From contig NC_133063.1 in the NCBI RefSeq assembly GCF_048771995.1, positions 59,059,310-59,123,309 of the forward strand: 64,000 nucleotides of DNA, in the 5' to 3' direction. Origin of the DNA: Taeniopygia guttata (lineage: Eukaryota > Chordata > Aves > Passeriformes > Estrildidae). Both the position numbers and the translations under genes were made by a program. Below are positions 1 through 11,162 of the stretch, piece after piece. Below the pieces are notes generated by a model. The model had not been told where the DNA came from and did not search any database. It saw nothing but the letters and a program-made list of their open reading frames with translations. The first letter of the stretch is position 1; each line of letters opens with the position of its first letter.

Positions 1-2064
1 TTAAACATTCACTGGATGCCAGGAACAGGACATTATGTAAGGCAAAGATCATAGAAAAGACTAGCACAAGTGAAAACCACCAGCAGAGTATTTAAAAACT
101 TCCTGAGAGCACTGGAATCCTGTAAAGAAGCCTGTTGCAATTTCCTGAAGACCAGTACTGACTGACCACAGTTTTACACCCGAAGTCCAGCACCATTTGA
201 GTCCCAGTGCAGACTTCACTGTGTTTCTCTGCACAGTGATTTCTGAGGATGCTGAAGCCCTCTTCTAGACATATTGTGGGGTTTAATCGAGGTATGAAAC
301 ATCTTTTTCTCCCATTCCCATATTTTAGGAAACTGTTCTTTCTTTTATAAAAGGCATAGTTCTCACTTGGAAGTCCTTCTGTACTCAGCTTCCTGAGAGA
401 TTCAGAAAGCAAAAGGAAGGTAGGGAAGAAATCTGCTGCTGGGCATCAGAGAAGCTATTCTTCCAACATAGCTGTATAACATTAAACAAACCAAGACTGA
501 AGGGGTTTCTCCCACTCAAGAAAATTCCACTAGGTGTCACTAAGTGCCAGGGATCGTCAGTACTGATCCCAAGACGCGCATCAAAGGGAAAATACTGTGT
601 GTATTTCATGTATACACTGCTTTATTACTATGCCTTTTTGCAGTGATCAAAGTGTGAGGTCATTTTAGCTTCTAGCAAGATTTGCATTTATTTTGGGAAA
701 TACCTCTGTCTTCCAAATGGAAAACATGAACCTTCAACTTTCCAATTTTAATTGGATATACTTTATTTTATGTACAGCATAGGTAAAATAATCTTGGTCT
801 GTGTAAGTTGTTAAATTCTATATGTTTACACTTGAGAGGCGCTACTTTAACCTCAGGATTAAAATAATGCTGTTTTATCTGGTTTTCCTGCCATTTGTAC
901 TCAGAGAGGTTGTACTCCGTAGAATTCTCATCAACATCTTGTGTAGTCAAAGGAAAAGCCAACCCAGCTGTATTTGCTTTTAGAATAATTTTCTATGTGC
1001 ACATACAACACATACAGAAGTGTTAAAACTAAGGCTGCCAATGAAGCTGCAAACACAGCTTTGTCATACCATCCTGTGAATTTTAGAGCAAATGTGAGGA
1101 GGACCAACATTTTTAACGTGTGGTTTCTCTCTCAGATTGAGTTGTGATTTCCTTCATCAGTGTGGGAGAACACAGAGAGTACAGTGAGTATTTTGAGTAC
1201 AGTGGCCTAACTGATTTTGAGAGGTGTATCAGAGGTCTTCTGGCAGCATCCTAACGCCAACTCTGCTCAGTTCCCTACCCTAATGATTGTCTGGTCTTTC
1301 TTCAGAAAGAAATCATGTGAAGTCAGGACATAATTGTGAGCAACAAAAAAGAGGATGAATCAGCACACAGTATGTAACTACCTCTGCCTTTAGCATCTGT
1401 GAAGTGTCTCAGTAGCAGGGATCTCTGCTGGAGCTGCTGATGCTGGATTCTGACATACAGTCCAGGGCAGAGCTCTGTAAGGCAGAGTGTCCTTAAAGTA
1501 TCAATGCTGCTGATCTCCTGGGAAAAGCTCTGAAGTTTTCTGTGTTTCTTCAATCAAATATCTGGTAGCAAAGGCAGGATTGAAGTGTATACTGGAAAAG
1601 GAAATAACAGAATGAAAAGTGAATAGCCATTCCTGCTACTGAAGGAACAAGAGTTCTGCAGAAGAAAAAGTAGTGTTTGCGTCTATTGGTAATGACTGAT
1701 TCTTAATGCATTCAAGAAAATAGTGCTGAGATTGCCTGCTCATCTTTTCTTCTTTGACACATGATAGGAATATTTTCTGAGTTTTTCTTTTGCCAAGAGT
1801 AATTTTTAAAAAATATATATTCCATAGTTCAATCTCTCCTCTTCTTAGGAAGAAAATCTCCCTCTAGAATCCCATATTTTATAATTACAATTTTCTCTGT
1901 CAGGGAGTAATAAGAGTAAGCCTCTCATTGCTCTGATCATTTAGTTTGGCTGTGCTTCGTATCCCCACTCAGACATATTAATTTTGAACTTCGATGTAGT
2001 CTACTCATACACAGAGCAGTAAAATTCTTTCTGGCACAGTTTTTTCCACATAGAAAATGAAGAT
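1..2064. other. Unassigned non-coding DNA
   Basis: I recognise no gene, repeat family or RNA here. The longest open frame is a minus-strand stretch of 106 codons at 92-412. It has no domain I can name, and I see no convincing splice-site context around it. Composition is AT-rich and typical of the window. It may be intergenic or intronic. Confidence 0.6.
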
Positions 2065-2155
2065 GTTTAAAACCTAATGTTAAGGTTAAAAAAACTTAAT
2101 GTTTTTAAACCTAATTGTATAAGGTTTAATTAAACCTAATGTTTTAAGGTTTAAT
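2065..2155. repeat. Cluster of short inverted and direct AT-rich repeats
   Basis: The words TTAAACCTAATG and AAGGTTTAA recur several times on alternating strands over about 90 bases. The core is a perfect 16-base palindrome, AGGTTTAATTAAACCT, at 2122-2137. This is seen directly. Local slippage or template switching in AT-rich DNA is the simplest explanation; no function is implied. Confidence 0.75.
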
Positions 2156-4768
2156 ACACATGTTTGCAGAGTGTATTGAAGATGAAAAGCATTATATTAT
2201 AAGCAGTACATTCTACTTTGATTATAAGAGGTGCATCAGTGCTTTTCCTCATTCCTCAAATAAACGGCAGTGCAATTCCTTCCTAGATATCCATAAAAAT
2301 ATATCTATAAAAGAGAAAGAAAAATAATTATAAGATAAAGCTTCATAAATAAACAAATAGAGAAATAAATTATTTTAAGATGACAATTGAAATCTCTCTC
2401 ACTGGCTTCTTTTGATCTCATTGAGGCTCATTAAATTGTGGGTGTCAGACCCTGCTTCCATATTCGAGAAAGAAACTAAAGTGCTGTTTATGTGCAAGCA
2501 GAAGTTTCAAAGGTAATGAGGCTTGGGACCTATAGACCAGAAAGTATAGGTTGACTTGCATGCATTTTTCACCTCTCCTGCTGCATATTTGCATTGTTCG
2601 TCATTTTCCAGCCAGCTCAGAAATCCTCAGCTGATTTGTTAATATTTGCACAGTGCTCATAAGCATTACCAATAGTCTTCAGGTAGACAGGGGGAAAAGC
2701 ACTGGCCCAGTGAACTTCCAATCAAACTACTTGAGTTGTGACACTCTCATTTTCCTCTGCTCCTTACCCTGGCTAAGCATCAAAGATTTTCCATAGCAAC
2801 TGTGAATGACAAATTCACAGAAATGTGTTCTAAATTGAAAGTCTGTAATAGAAAGGAAGTGCTGAAATTCTGCTTCCTTGGGTTCTATATGTAGAGGATA
2901 TAAACATCCTCTATATTTCTGTGGATATCCTTGTTTGTTTTTCTTTCTCTTGTTTCTGTTGGCTTTTTTCCCCCTTCATGTTGCTTTGCTGATGAAGGTT
3001 GAGGTGCTGACTTGATGCTACAAATCAAATATTTGTGTAAGGATTGATGTGGAATTGTGGCTCCTCAGATGCTGTTTGACTGCCTTTGCCTAACTTTTGC
3101 TACATGCTGTGTTAGTTAGCTTTGTGGGCCAGCCTGTACGTAAACACTGATAGAATGAGATCCCCTGCACCTGGAATGGACTTCTATGGCAAGGAACACT
3201 TGCAGATTGGAGCCCAATATTATGGACTAGAAGTAGTATCTTAATGCATCTTCAAAAAGTGGAAGAAAATTATTTTAATATCTTACATAAGATAAAAAGA
3301 GACAAGCAAATTCTAACCCCATAAACAGCTTACATTGCAACCAAGTTCATTACCGACTGCTCTGTAACAGGTTCTTCTCTTTGTTCTGATGCCTAACAGT
3401 TCTTCTTCAGGAAGGCTGACTTAAGCAAGGATGCCCCAGATAACATGCTGGGGTGTCATAAATGACTGCTACAGGCCGATTGCTGCTGCATGTCCATGAC
3501 GTTCTCCAGCACAGAATGTGAGGACTTGCTGCTGTGGTGAGCTGCTCTGCCCATGCCAGCCCATCCTGCTGTGCGGCATCACTGCTCACAGCAATCATCT
3601 GTGCATAAGCAACCTAAAATATGTTCTCACCATGATACTCCTTTGGCAAAGGAAAGTAATCAAGAAATGTACAAAGCAGATTAATTTAGTCCTTGTTTTT
3701 ATTGTGAGTGGTTTTGCTGTTGAAAGTCTGTAAAGGAGTTTCTGATGGTAGAGGGAGTTACAATGAGACAGGAGAGGGTGAAGAGAGCTGCTCACCTCTA
3801 CACCAATACTAGGATGGAAGATTTTTGTGTAAAGTGCATCATCACTTTGTATAGAAGCTCTTGCTGAGGCTGACTCCTAACTGGAACAAAAGCACAGCAC
3901 AAGGAAACTGATACTGTTTAAATCCATGCTAGATTACTTCCTACCTCTTCCCTTTCTATGGTTTAAGGAGTCAACAGTAAGCGTATCATGTTCTCAGTAT
4001 GCAGCACTTCTATAAAGAGAACAACATTTCCTTAAAAACTACAAAGGAGCTCCTCAGCGTATGTTGTTATCAACAAAAATTTTGACAATAGGCAAGAAGC
4101 AAAATAGAAAATATATTTTTGAGCAGCATTCTGACAAGTTTATTGAAAGCTCATTGTGAAACTACAGTACCTCCTATTAAGCCAAATCACAAAGAAACCA
4201 TGAAATCAAAGACACAGCAATGAAACATATAATCAGCTGTTAAAACAGAAAAAAAAAAATCCTGAGAAGAACATTTTGCATTATAAAGGCAGCAACCAGC
4301 AGCTACAAATAGAGAAACAAAAAGGCATTATCTTCTGTTTTCAAACAATATTTGTGCACAGGGGCCTGAGATCGAAACAGATTTACAGCTTTCCTTTCTA
4401 AAAAACTGTGTTTTGACACAAAGTGCAGATGAAAAATAGTATGCAGATAATGGGTAAAAAATGTTAACAATGAGGTGTTGCAACCACTTCCTAACCTCCT
4501 CAGTAGTAGCTCCTGCTGCTAGAGAGGAGCATGTGGTTTGCTGCATGACATTGTGACACACCAGCTGGTCCTCTCTTCAGCATTAGTGCCACCAGTGTTG
4601 AGCTGGGACAATCAAAAGCTTGTTTGAATAGTAGGAAAGAAGAATATCAAAGGTGGATTGGAATTAGTATTCAAATAAATAATTAGAAATCTCAAAGCGA
4701 GATTACCAGGGTAATGATACACAGTCATTTCAGAAAGAAAGCTGTTGTTTTAAGAAATTAAATTTCAC

Positions 4769-4769
<1 letters not shown>
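2156..4769. other. Unassigned non-coding DNA
   Basis: I see no gene or recognisable interspersed repeat. Short open frames around 3407-3795 lie on both strands and resemble no family I know. A slightly GC-richer patch near 3410-3590 has no other distinguishing feature. Confidence 0.55.

Positions 4770-4801
<32 letters not shown>
4770..4801 (+). repeat. Poly-A tract (32 A)
   Basis: An uninterrupted run of 32 A follows TTTCACC and precedes GATAACAAAG. I could not recognise an mRNA-like or SINE-like body upstream or a flanking target-site duplication, so I call it a homopolymer rather than a retroposon tail. Length may be unreliable in the assembly. Confidence 0.9.
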
Positions 4802-4803
<2 letters not shown>

Positions 4804-6860
4804 TAACAAAGAGATCAGCTCCACCAAAATGGTGACTTTCAGATTAAAGGCAAATCTTTAATATGAAACACTTCTTTACCTACTGTGGTAAAATTGGCAA
4901 ATATGTTTGTGAAGATTTTTATCCTTATCCAAATATATATTCTAATTCTTATCTGTATCAAAAATAACTAAAATAAACAGATTCACAACTTTACATTTTT
5001 CCCAGAACCTAAGATAAAGACACAAAAGAGAATTTTTTACATCAATGTTACTTAAAGTAATTTTACATTTATACTTGTGAATGAAAAAATACAGGAAACA
5101 TGTAATGTAAATCAAGATTATTGGTTTATTATCTTTGTTATTTGGGTACAAAAGGATTTGAGTATTTACTTGCCTTTATTTGAGTAAAATGCTATCTGCT
5201 TTTCAGTGGCTTGCAACAAAGGTTAAGCGGTCTGGGGAGAGAGTGAGAAAAGAAATGCAAGTGTAATGTAATGTGTCTGCAGCTTCTCAGATCCTTCACC
5301 AGAACAGAAGGATCTGTATGGAGCTAATCTGCAATGTTCCTTTCCTATAATGTTGGTACCAAGCTGTGTCAAAAGTGCAAGCCAATAGAATTGTTGTGTT
5401 ACTGTATAGGTCTCTTGAAATGTCATCCTTCTTTCAGGCAAGGTAAGTGAGCTTTTAGTTGTCTTCAGTATTTTTTTCTTGGTAGATTATTAACTTTGAA
5501 AACACCTTTGTCCATCAGTTCTAAATTTTGTTGGAAAATTGGAGACTGCTTTTGAATATTTAGTGATGAGTAAATCACAATGAACTCCTCAGATTCTGGG
5601 AGAGACCTGAACATTGACTATACTTGCAGTAGGCATGGCCACATACCTGCTATATGGGAATATATGTATGTAGTCTTAGTTTTTTGTTTTAATTAAAAAA
5701 AAAAGGAAAACTTCATGAGGCTTTGTCGGCTATGCCAGTCCATGGATTACAGCTTGATTAATTCTGTCTTAAAGGTTGCTAGGGGTCAGAACACTGTGAT
5801 ATGAAAAAATAATTGTTTTACTTAAATGATGAATACATCTGTTGGATGATACCAAAAAGCCAGTTTTTATACTTTGAAGCTAAATCTAAAATCAGTCACA
5901 GAAAGAACTTGTGCTTAGTTGCTAGCTGTGGAGTTTATTTCAGAAGGAATAACTCCCCTCTGTCTATCACTACCTGCCCCACTTAGTTTGAATGGAGCAG
6001 CCTCTGCTCCTGCTTTCGGAGCCACATATAGAGTTGTATTTTGTAAACTCAGAGACACATAGGTGTCCAAGAGAATTCTTTGTCTTTCTAAGATTCACTT
6101 GACTGTCACTGTTATTTCTCCAGTGGAAAACTCATCTTTTTTTTTCTGTTTAAACCCATTTCTTTTACTGAAAGAACAAAAAAAGACCAGCATTTTTGTT
6201 CCTTTTGAAGTTGCCCTCAGAGCAAAATATGACCTTCTGCTTCACAGTTAGAACATCTGAGAAACTTCTCCCGCTGATGTTAGCACATCTCAGTGACCAG
6301 ACTAGTTGTCTCAGACTGACATGTGTTTTTGCTTCTGTGTGTGATTTATCCTTTCTTTATCCAGAGGAACAGTCCACATCAGCATCAAAGACTTTTGGGA
6401 GTCACACGGTACCTTCCTGCTGTACAACGAAGATATCTTTGCTATGGCACTCCACTCTTGACGGGTGACACACCTGCACATAGAACCTGACCCATCAAAG
6501 TGCTATATGCCTGAACTGTGCCAATTCCAAGTCTAGATAAAGATATGTGTAAGGTCTTCATTTAGTCTAAAAAATGCAAATTCTTGTGTTCCTTCTGTTT
6601 TAAATCCCTCTACCTCTTTGTGCCTCAGATGCTGTTTGTCCTCTTTCTCCTGCACACGTGCTACCCACATCCTACTTTTCTGAGCAACACAACATATTGC
6701 AGGACTGGCAGGGTGATTTCTGTGTACCAGTGAAAGAGTGGAATATCTGCCCTTGATTTGTTCTTCTAAACCGAAATGTTTTCTGTGTAAATCCCCCAGC
6801 CCTCATGGATTATAGTGTGTTGCATTTGGTAGAAGAAAAGAAGCAAGAGTTAAGTAACTG
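4802..6860. other. Unassigned non-coding DNA
   Basis: AT-rich sequence without a recognised repeat or gene. Frames at 4942-5151 (minus), 5223-5441 (minus) and 6063-6468 (plus, two overlapping frames) are short and carry no motif I can name. Confidence 0.55.
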
Positions 6861-6905
6861 AAAAAAAAAAAAAAAGAAAAAAAAAAAAGAGAGAGAGAGA
6901 AACGA
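6861..6905 (+). repeat. A-rich tract grading into (GA)n
   Basis: Fifteen A, one G and twelve A are followed by about six GA units and AACGAAAGG. Just downstream (about 6939-6982) the word TTATTTTAATTGCAA occurs twice in direct orientation about 26 bases apart, a small local duplication. Confidence 0.85.
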
Positions 6906-8713
6906 AAGGATGCTATTTCCAAGAACATAATGATTTTGTTATTTTAATTGCAAATATAATTATTTCATTATTTTAATTGCAAGCATCTTGGTGAGGTATT
7001 GACAGAATTTGAGAATCAGTTCTTCATAATGTTTACCAGCAGACAGTTGAAAACAGCTAACTGTATGGGAATGCGTATGTTTTGGGCTTTTCTTCTAAAC
7101 GAAATTTGCAGCTGTGCATCCTGAACTGCTTCGGGAGGGTAGAAGTTCACAGGCCATTGGTAGAGCAGTGTAGAGAAAGACACAGCTCAGAGTGATGTGA
7201 TCTTGAGAAAGTGATAAGCCTGTGCACATTTCTGTGCTCAATGACTTTTTCACTTGTACAAAATAGATAGAATATTTTACATGTGTAGTCATATTGCTGC
7301 CTATGGATTATTGCTGCGGATGTGACCAGTGTCTTCTGTAATTTTGCATATTTGCATGCCAGCAGGCACCCGAACCTTGACAAATACAGTGTAAAACAAG
7401 GTGTTGCAAACAGGTAAAGGAGGCTTCGTGTATTGCTCCACGTATTACTGCTACTGACAGTTTTATTCAGTGTACTTAGTTATTGGGCAAAATCCACATG
7501 TTTTTCTATTTGTTTCAGAAAAACAGTGTCAAGGAAGCACCCTGATACAATTATTTGATGGATCAGCTCTGCTCATTCCTGCAACCTTATCCAGCTGACA
7601 CACACAAATGGAGTGAAAACACAGCTTTGTTATGCAACCAGGTTATTGACAATTGCTTGATTAAAACAAAAGAGATTCTGCAATCATTAGACTTTCAGAA
7701 AGATTCAGCTAATTTATATCACAGTTACTGAATGTTAGTCTTGCCTTTTTCATGTAGTATTAAATCTACAGCTTGCTTAGAAATAATAGCTGTGACAGGG
7801 AATGAGTAAGTCCCTTGTGCGCATGCTGTGATGGTTACCTGAGTGATGCTCAGGCTAATGCACATCTCATGGTACAGAACAATTTGACTTCTTTTGTGGA
7901 AGATGAACAAGTGTCTTTATCTTAATTCTCTGAGACCATAGTTTTTTGCCTGCCTTTCATCCAGTCAGAGAAATATGGTTAATAGTCAGATCTATTCATT
8001 TGAATCAGATTAATCAGGTGAATCTGATTAATAACATGCTTTACATTCTGTGAAGATCATAATTATTTTTGTAGTGCAAATATCCATAGAGTTTCACTTT
8101 TCCTTTTGTCACATTTGATATAACTTGAACAAAATGTGCCACCTAAATAGATAAAAAAATTAGGGTATTTATTTTAAAAAAACCCCCCATGTCTACTATA
8201 AAATATATTAACTCTGTTAAACTTCTACACCTCCTCTGGAAATTTAAAAATATATTTTTGATCTGCTGTAGCTGATTCATGTACCTTTCATAGGATACTT
8301 GGCAAGAGAGTAAATCAATTTTTATTAATAATATTAATTTATATAACAATATAATAACAATATTAGTTCAGAGACACACACTACAGAAACATCATAAAGC
8401 ATGTAACAGGTAGGCTCCAGTCACTAATTTTTAAGTGCTACCAAGGGGGGAAAAAATTTTCTGTAAAATTTCAGTAAACCTGCAGTCTAATTTAAAACAT
8501 GAATTTTAATTAAATATGTTGCATGACGAAATGAGTGCACCAGAAATGCTGATAATTTAAAATCCTTCCTCAGTATTGCCTGTATTAGGAAGAGTGAAGC
8601 ATACCAGATTCGCCATCTTAGACAAGATTTATCTCGTTGAGCCACCTCTCCAGGGACACAGAGTCTGGTGGCTCAGATCTCATTGCAGTATCTCACAACT
8701 GAGACTTCCTCAA
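6906..8713. other. Unassigned non-coding DNA
   Basis: No gene or repeat family recognised. A 9-base inverted repeat (AATCAGATT/AATCTGATT) lies near 8001-8030. The right edge is the boundary of the LTR that starts at 8714. Confidence 0.55.
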
Positions 8714-10127
8714 TGTCATGGTTTGACACTGGCACAATGCCAGTGCCCCCATGAAAATGCAACCTCTCAGCTGAATGCTGTGAAATGCGATCAAGGGCAG
8801 AGCAAAGCAGGCCCAAGCTTAATAACAAAGGAAAAAAACTTTATTAAGCTACTACTACTACTATACTATTATAAAAGAAAAAAGAAAGGAAAAAAACCAC
8901 ACAAAATTCAAAATGAAAACCTTTCAAAACATTCCTCCTCCCACCACCCAACTCCAACAAACCACAGCGAGACACAACCTGGACCCCAACAAGGTTTTCA
9001 CCCTCCAGATAATCAATACTCAGTCCCTCGAGGGAGAGAGGAGCCTCTCCTGTGCCACAGACCCCCCAAGAAACACAGCTGCCACATCCTGTGTTTCCAT
9101 GTCACACATGGCACTGCCTGGAGAAAGTCTGCCAGTGTAACATTCTCCTTTCCATGCACAGTGCTCTCACCACCAATGCATGGATGGTCAGACTGCTCTT
9201 AGGATTTTTCTTTCAAGGATGCTCTGCCAAGAGGGAAAAAACAACAGTTCAGTTTTTTCATTTTTGAGACCACAGTCCCACTCATTTCCCCCTGGGGCCG
9301 AGGATCCAAGAACAGAGATCTTCTTCTCTTCTTCTCTGAAGACAGGGGCACCACCACAAACCTCCCTAACTTTTCTCTGTTCACTCCACTTCTGTCTTTT
9401 CCCAGCTGAAGCATGGTCTCTTTGGCTCACTGGCATCCTCCTAAAATACAGTCTCTCTTAGAGGAGAGTAGTAGTCTGTGGCTACCAAGAAAAAGTCCAG
9501 CGAAAAAGCCGCTTCATCATCTCCTCCCACCTAGAATTTCTCCTTCTAACATCCTAGGTCCAGCCTGTGTCTCTTCCTCTCTTTCAAACTGAGGAGGAGT
9601 AAAATTTCACAAAACTTCCATTTTTCAAGGAAGGGTTAAAAGTCCTGACTCCCAAGGATGGCTCGCTGCCCAGGCTCTGGCTCCGATGGGTGGCTGGCCA
9701 CCTTGTGGCCCTTGGCCTCCCCCCCTGCTCTTCTCCTTCCCCACAGTGTATTGCTGACAAAAATGACGCTGTCTCTTTCTCTCTCTCTCTCTCTCTCTTG
9801 ACTCTGGGGTGGAATGGAGACATCCCAGATTTCTCCACCCTTCCATCTGCAGGGGGTTCCAGCCCCCTCCAACCTCCGGCCTTACCTCAGTCAGGCCACG
9901 GGCTTTCCCCTCCCCCACCCAGCCATGGTGGGGAGAGCCTGCACTGCACGCTGACCGGAACCAAAGAGAGCGAGTTCTCCTGGGAATTCTGCTTTTAAGC
10001 CCTCTGTCTTTTCAGAGGTGTGTCCAGCCTCAATTAGTCACCCCAAGTGTCAGTATCCAAACCAGACCCCAGACTGGATTGACCTTTTCCTTCAGAGAAA
10101 ATTCTTTTTCCGTGTCAAACCACGACA
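8714..10127 (-). mobile_element. Long solo LTR of an avian endogenous retrovirus, minus strand
   Basis: The ends are near-perfect inverted repeats: TGTCATGGTTTGACAC at the left and GTGTCAAACCACGACA at the right, giving the canonical TG...CA termini of an LTR 1414 bases long. Read on the minus strand it has a TATA-like TTAAAAGC near 9995. A poly-A signal AATAAA followed by a T-rich stretch lies near 8840-8850, which fixes the orientation. A (CT)n run at 9779-9798, a CTACTA microsatellite near 8850, and GC-richer composition set it apart from its surroundings. From memory the body resembles a long LTR seen in songbird genomes; the exact family is not verified. No primer-binding site, polypurine tract or retroviral coding sequence adjoins either side, so it is a solo LTR. 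The 5-6 bases outside each end do not match. The many open frames inside it, up to 208 codons crossing its left edge, are incidental. Confidence 0.85.
9779..9798 (+). repeat. (CT)n microsatellite inside the LTR
   Basis: About ten CT units preceded by a looser CT-rich stretch from 9770. On the LTR's own strand this reads (GA)n. It is part of the element at 8714-10127. Confidence 0.9.
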
Positions 10128-10570
10128 CACAGAGAAACAAGTGACACCAGCTGGACTTGCTATCATTGTTGTGCCATACTCTGCCTTTGGAGGTTTCACA
10201 CGGCTGACAACCCTGAGCCATATTCTCTGTACTTCATGTGATCAAAACAGAAGGGCTGGACACATTTCAGAAGGCAAAACCACATGTGCTCAGGTCCTTT
10301 GGAAGTCAGTAGAGTACCAATGTGTGCTAAAGTGCTTTGTAGAAAAGGTATGGAATTTGTTCTGAACTTAAAAGTTCTTTACTGAATTATTGAAAGGAGC
10401 TTCTGTAAACAGATTATTTATATAAATGGAAGCTGAGGTACCCTTGACAGAATAACTCTGCTAATGTTCTGTATGGCACCACAGCTGAGCTCCATGGAAC
10501 CATAGGTCAGTTGATTTTGGAACTTGAAGCAACTGTCATCTCATCTTTGCAAAGAAACAGATTCATAACC
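10128..10570. other. Unassigned spacer between LTR and CR1
   Basis: No gene or repeat recognised in this 440-base stretch. Confidence 0.55.
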
Positions 10571-11162
10571 ACAGAATCATAGAACGGGTTGGATTGCAAG
10601 GGTCACAGTGAACAGGGACATCTTCAGCTAGGTCAGATTGCTCACAGCCTTGTTTAACCTGACCTTGAATGTTTCCAGAAATGGGGCATCCACCATCTTA
10701 CTGGACAACCTGGTCCAGTGTTTCATCACCCTCATCATAAAAATGATATCTTATATCTTGTCTGACTCTACACTCTTCTAATTTAAAACCATTGCCCTTT
10801 GACCTATTGCAATAGGCTGTACAAAAAAAGCCCCGTCCCCATCTTTCTTATAAGCACCCTGCTAAGCACAGAAGGTTACAGAAGGTGTTCCCAGAGTCTT
10901 TTCTTCTTCAGGCTGAACAATCTCTCTCAGCCTGTTGTCAAAGGAAAGGTGCTTCAGTCCTCTGATCTGGCCCTTCACCAGACCTGCTCCAACAGGTCCA
11001 CGTTTCCTGTTCTGGAGTTCCAGAGCTGGATTCAGAACTCCAGGAGTGGTCTCACCAGAGTAGAGTAGAGGGAGAGAATCACCTTCTTTTACCTGCTGGT
11101 CATGCTTCTTTTGATGCATTATGTCATTGATGAAGGCATTAAGCTGTATGGGTCCCAAGATG
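10571..11162 (-). mobile_element. CR1 LINE fragment, minus strand (3' region)
   Basis: The plus strand opens with ACAGAATCATAGAA and then GGTTGGATTGCAAGG, the reverse of the CR1 3' end. The inner blocks are in normal CR1 order: a CATCCACCATCTTACTGG-type segment, CTTCTTCAGGCTGAACAA, then the RT C-terminal part ending near GTCATTGATGAAGGC. The minus strand keeps a 98-codon open remnant (10862-11158) with an NAFINDI block, equivalent to the CR1 reverse-transcriptase segment, but the frame as a whole is broken. It is 5'-truncated and inactive, which is normal for bird CR1 copies. Confidence 0.85.

Noticed and set aside
8576..9202. Longest open frame in the window, 208 codons on the plus strand
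   Set aside because: It crosses the left boundary of the minus-strand LTR and is antisense to it. Composition is low-complexity, no domain is visible, and several other frames overlap it on both strands.
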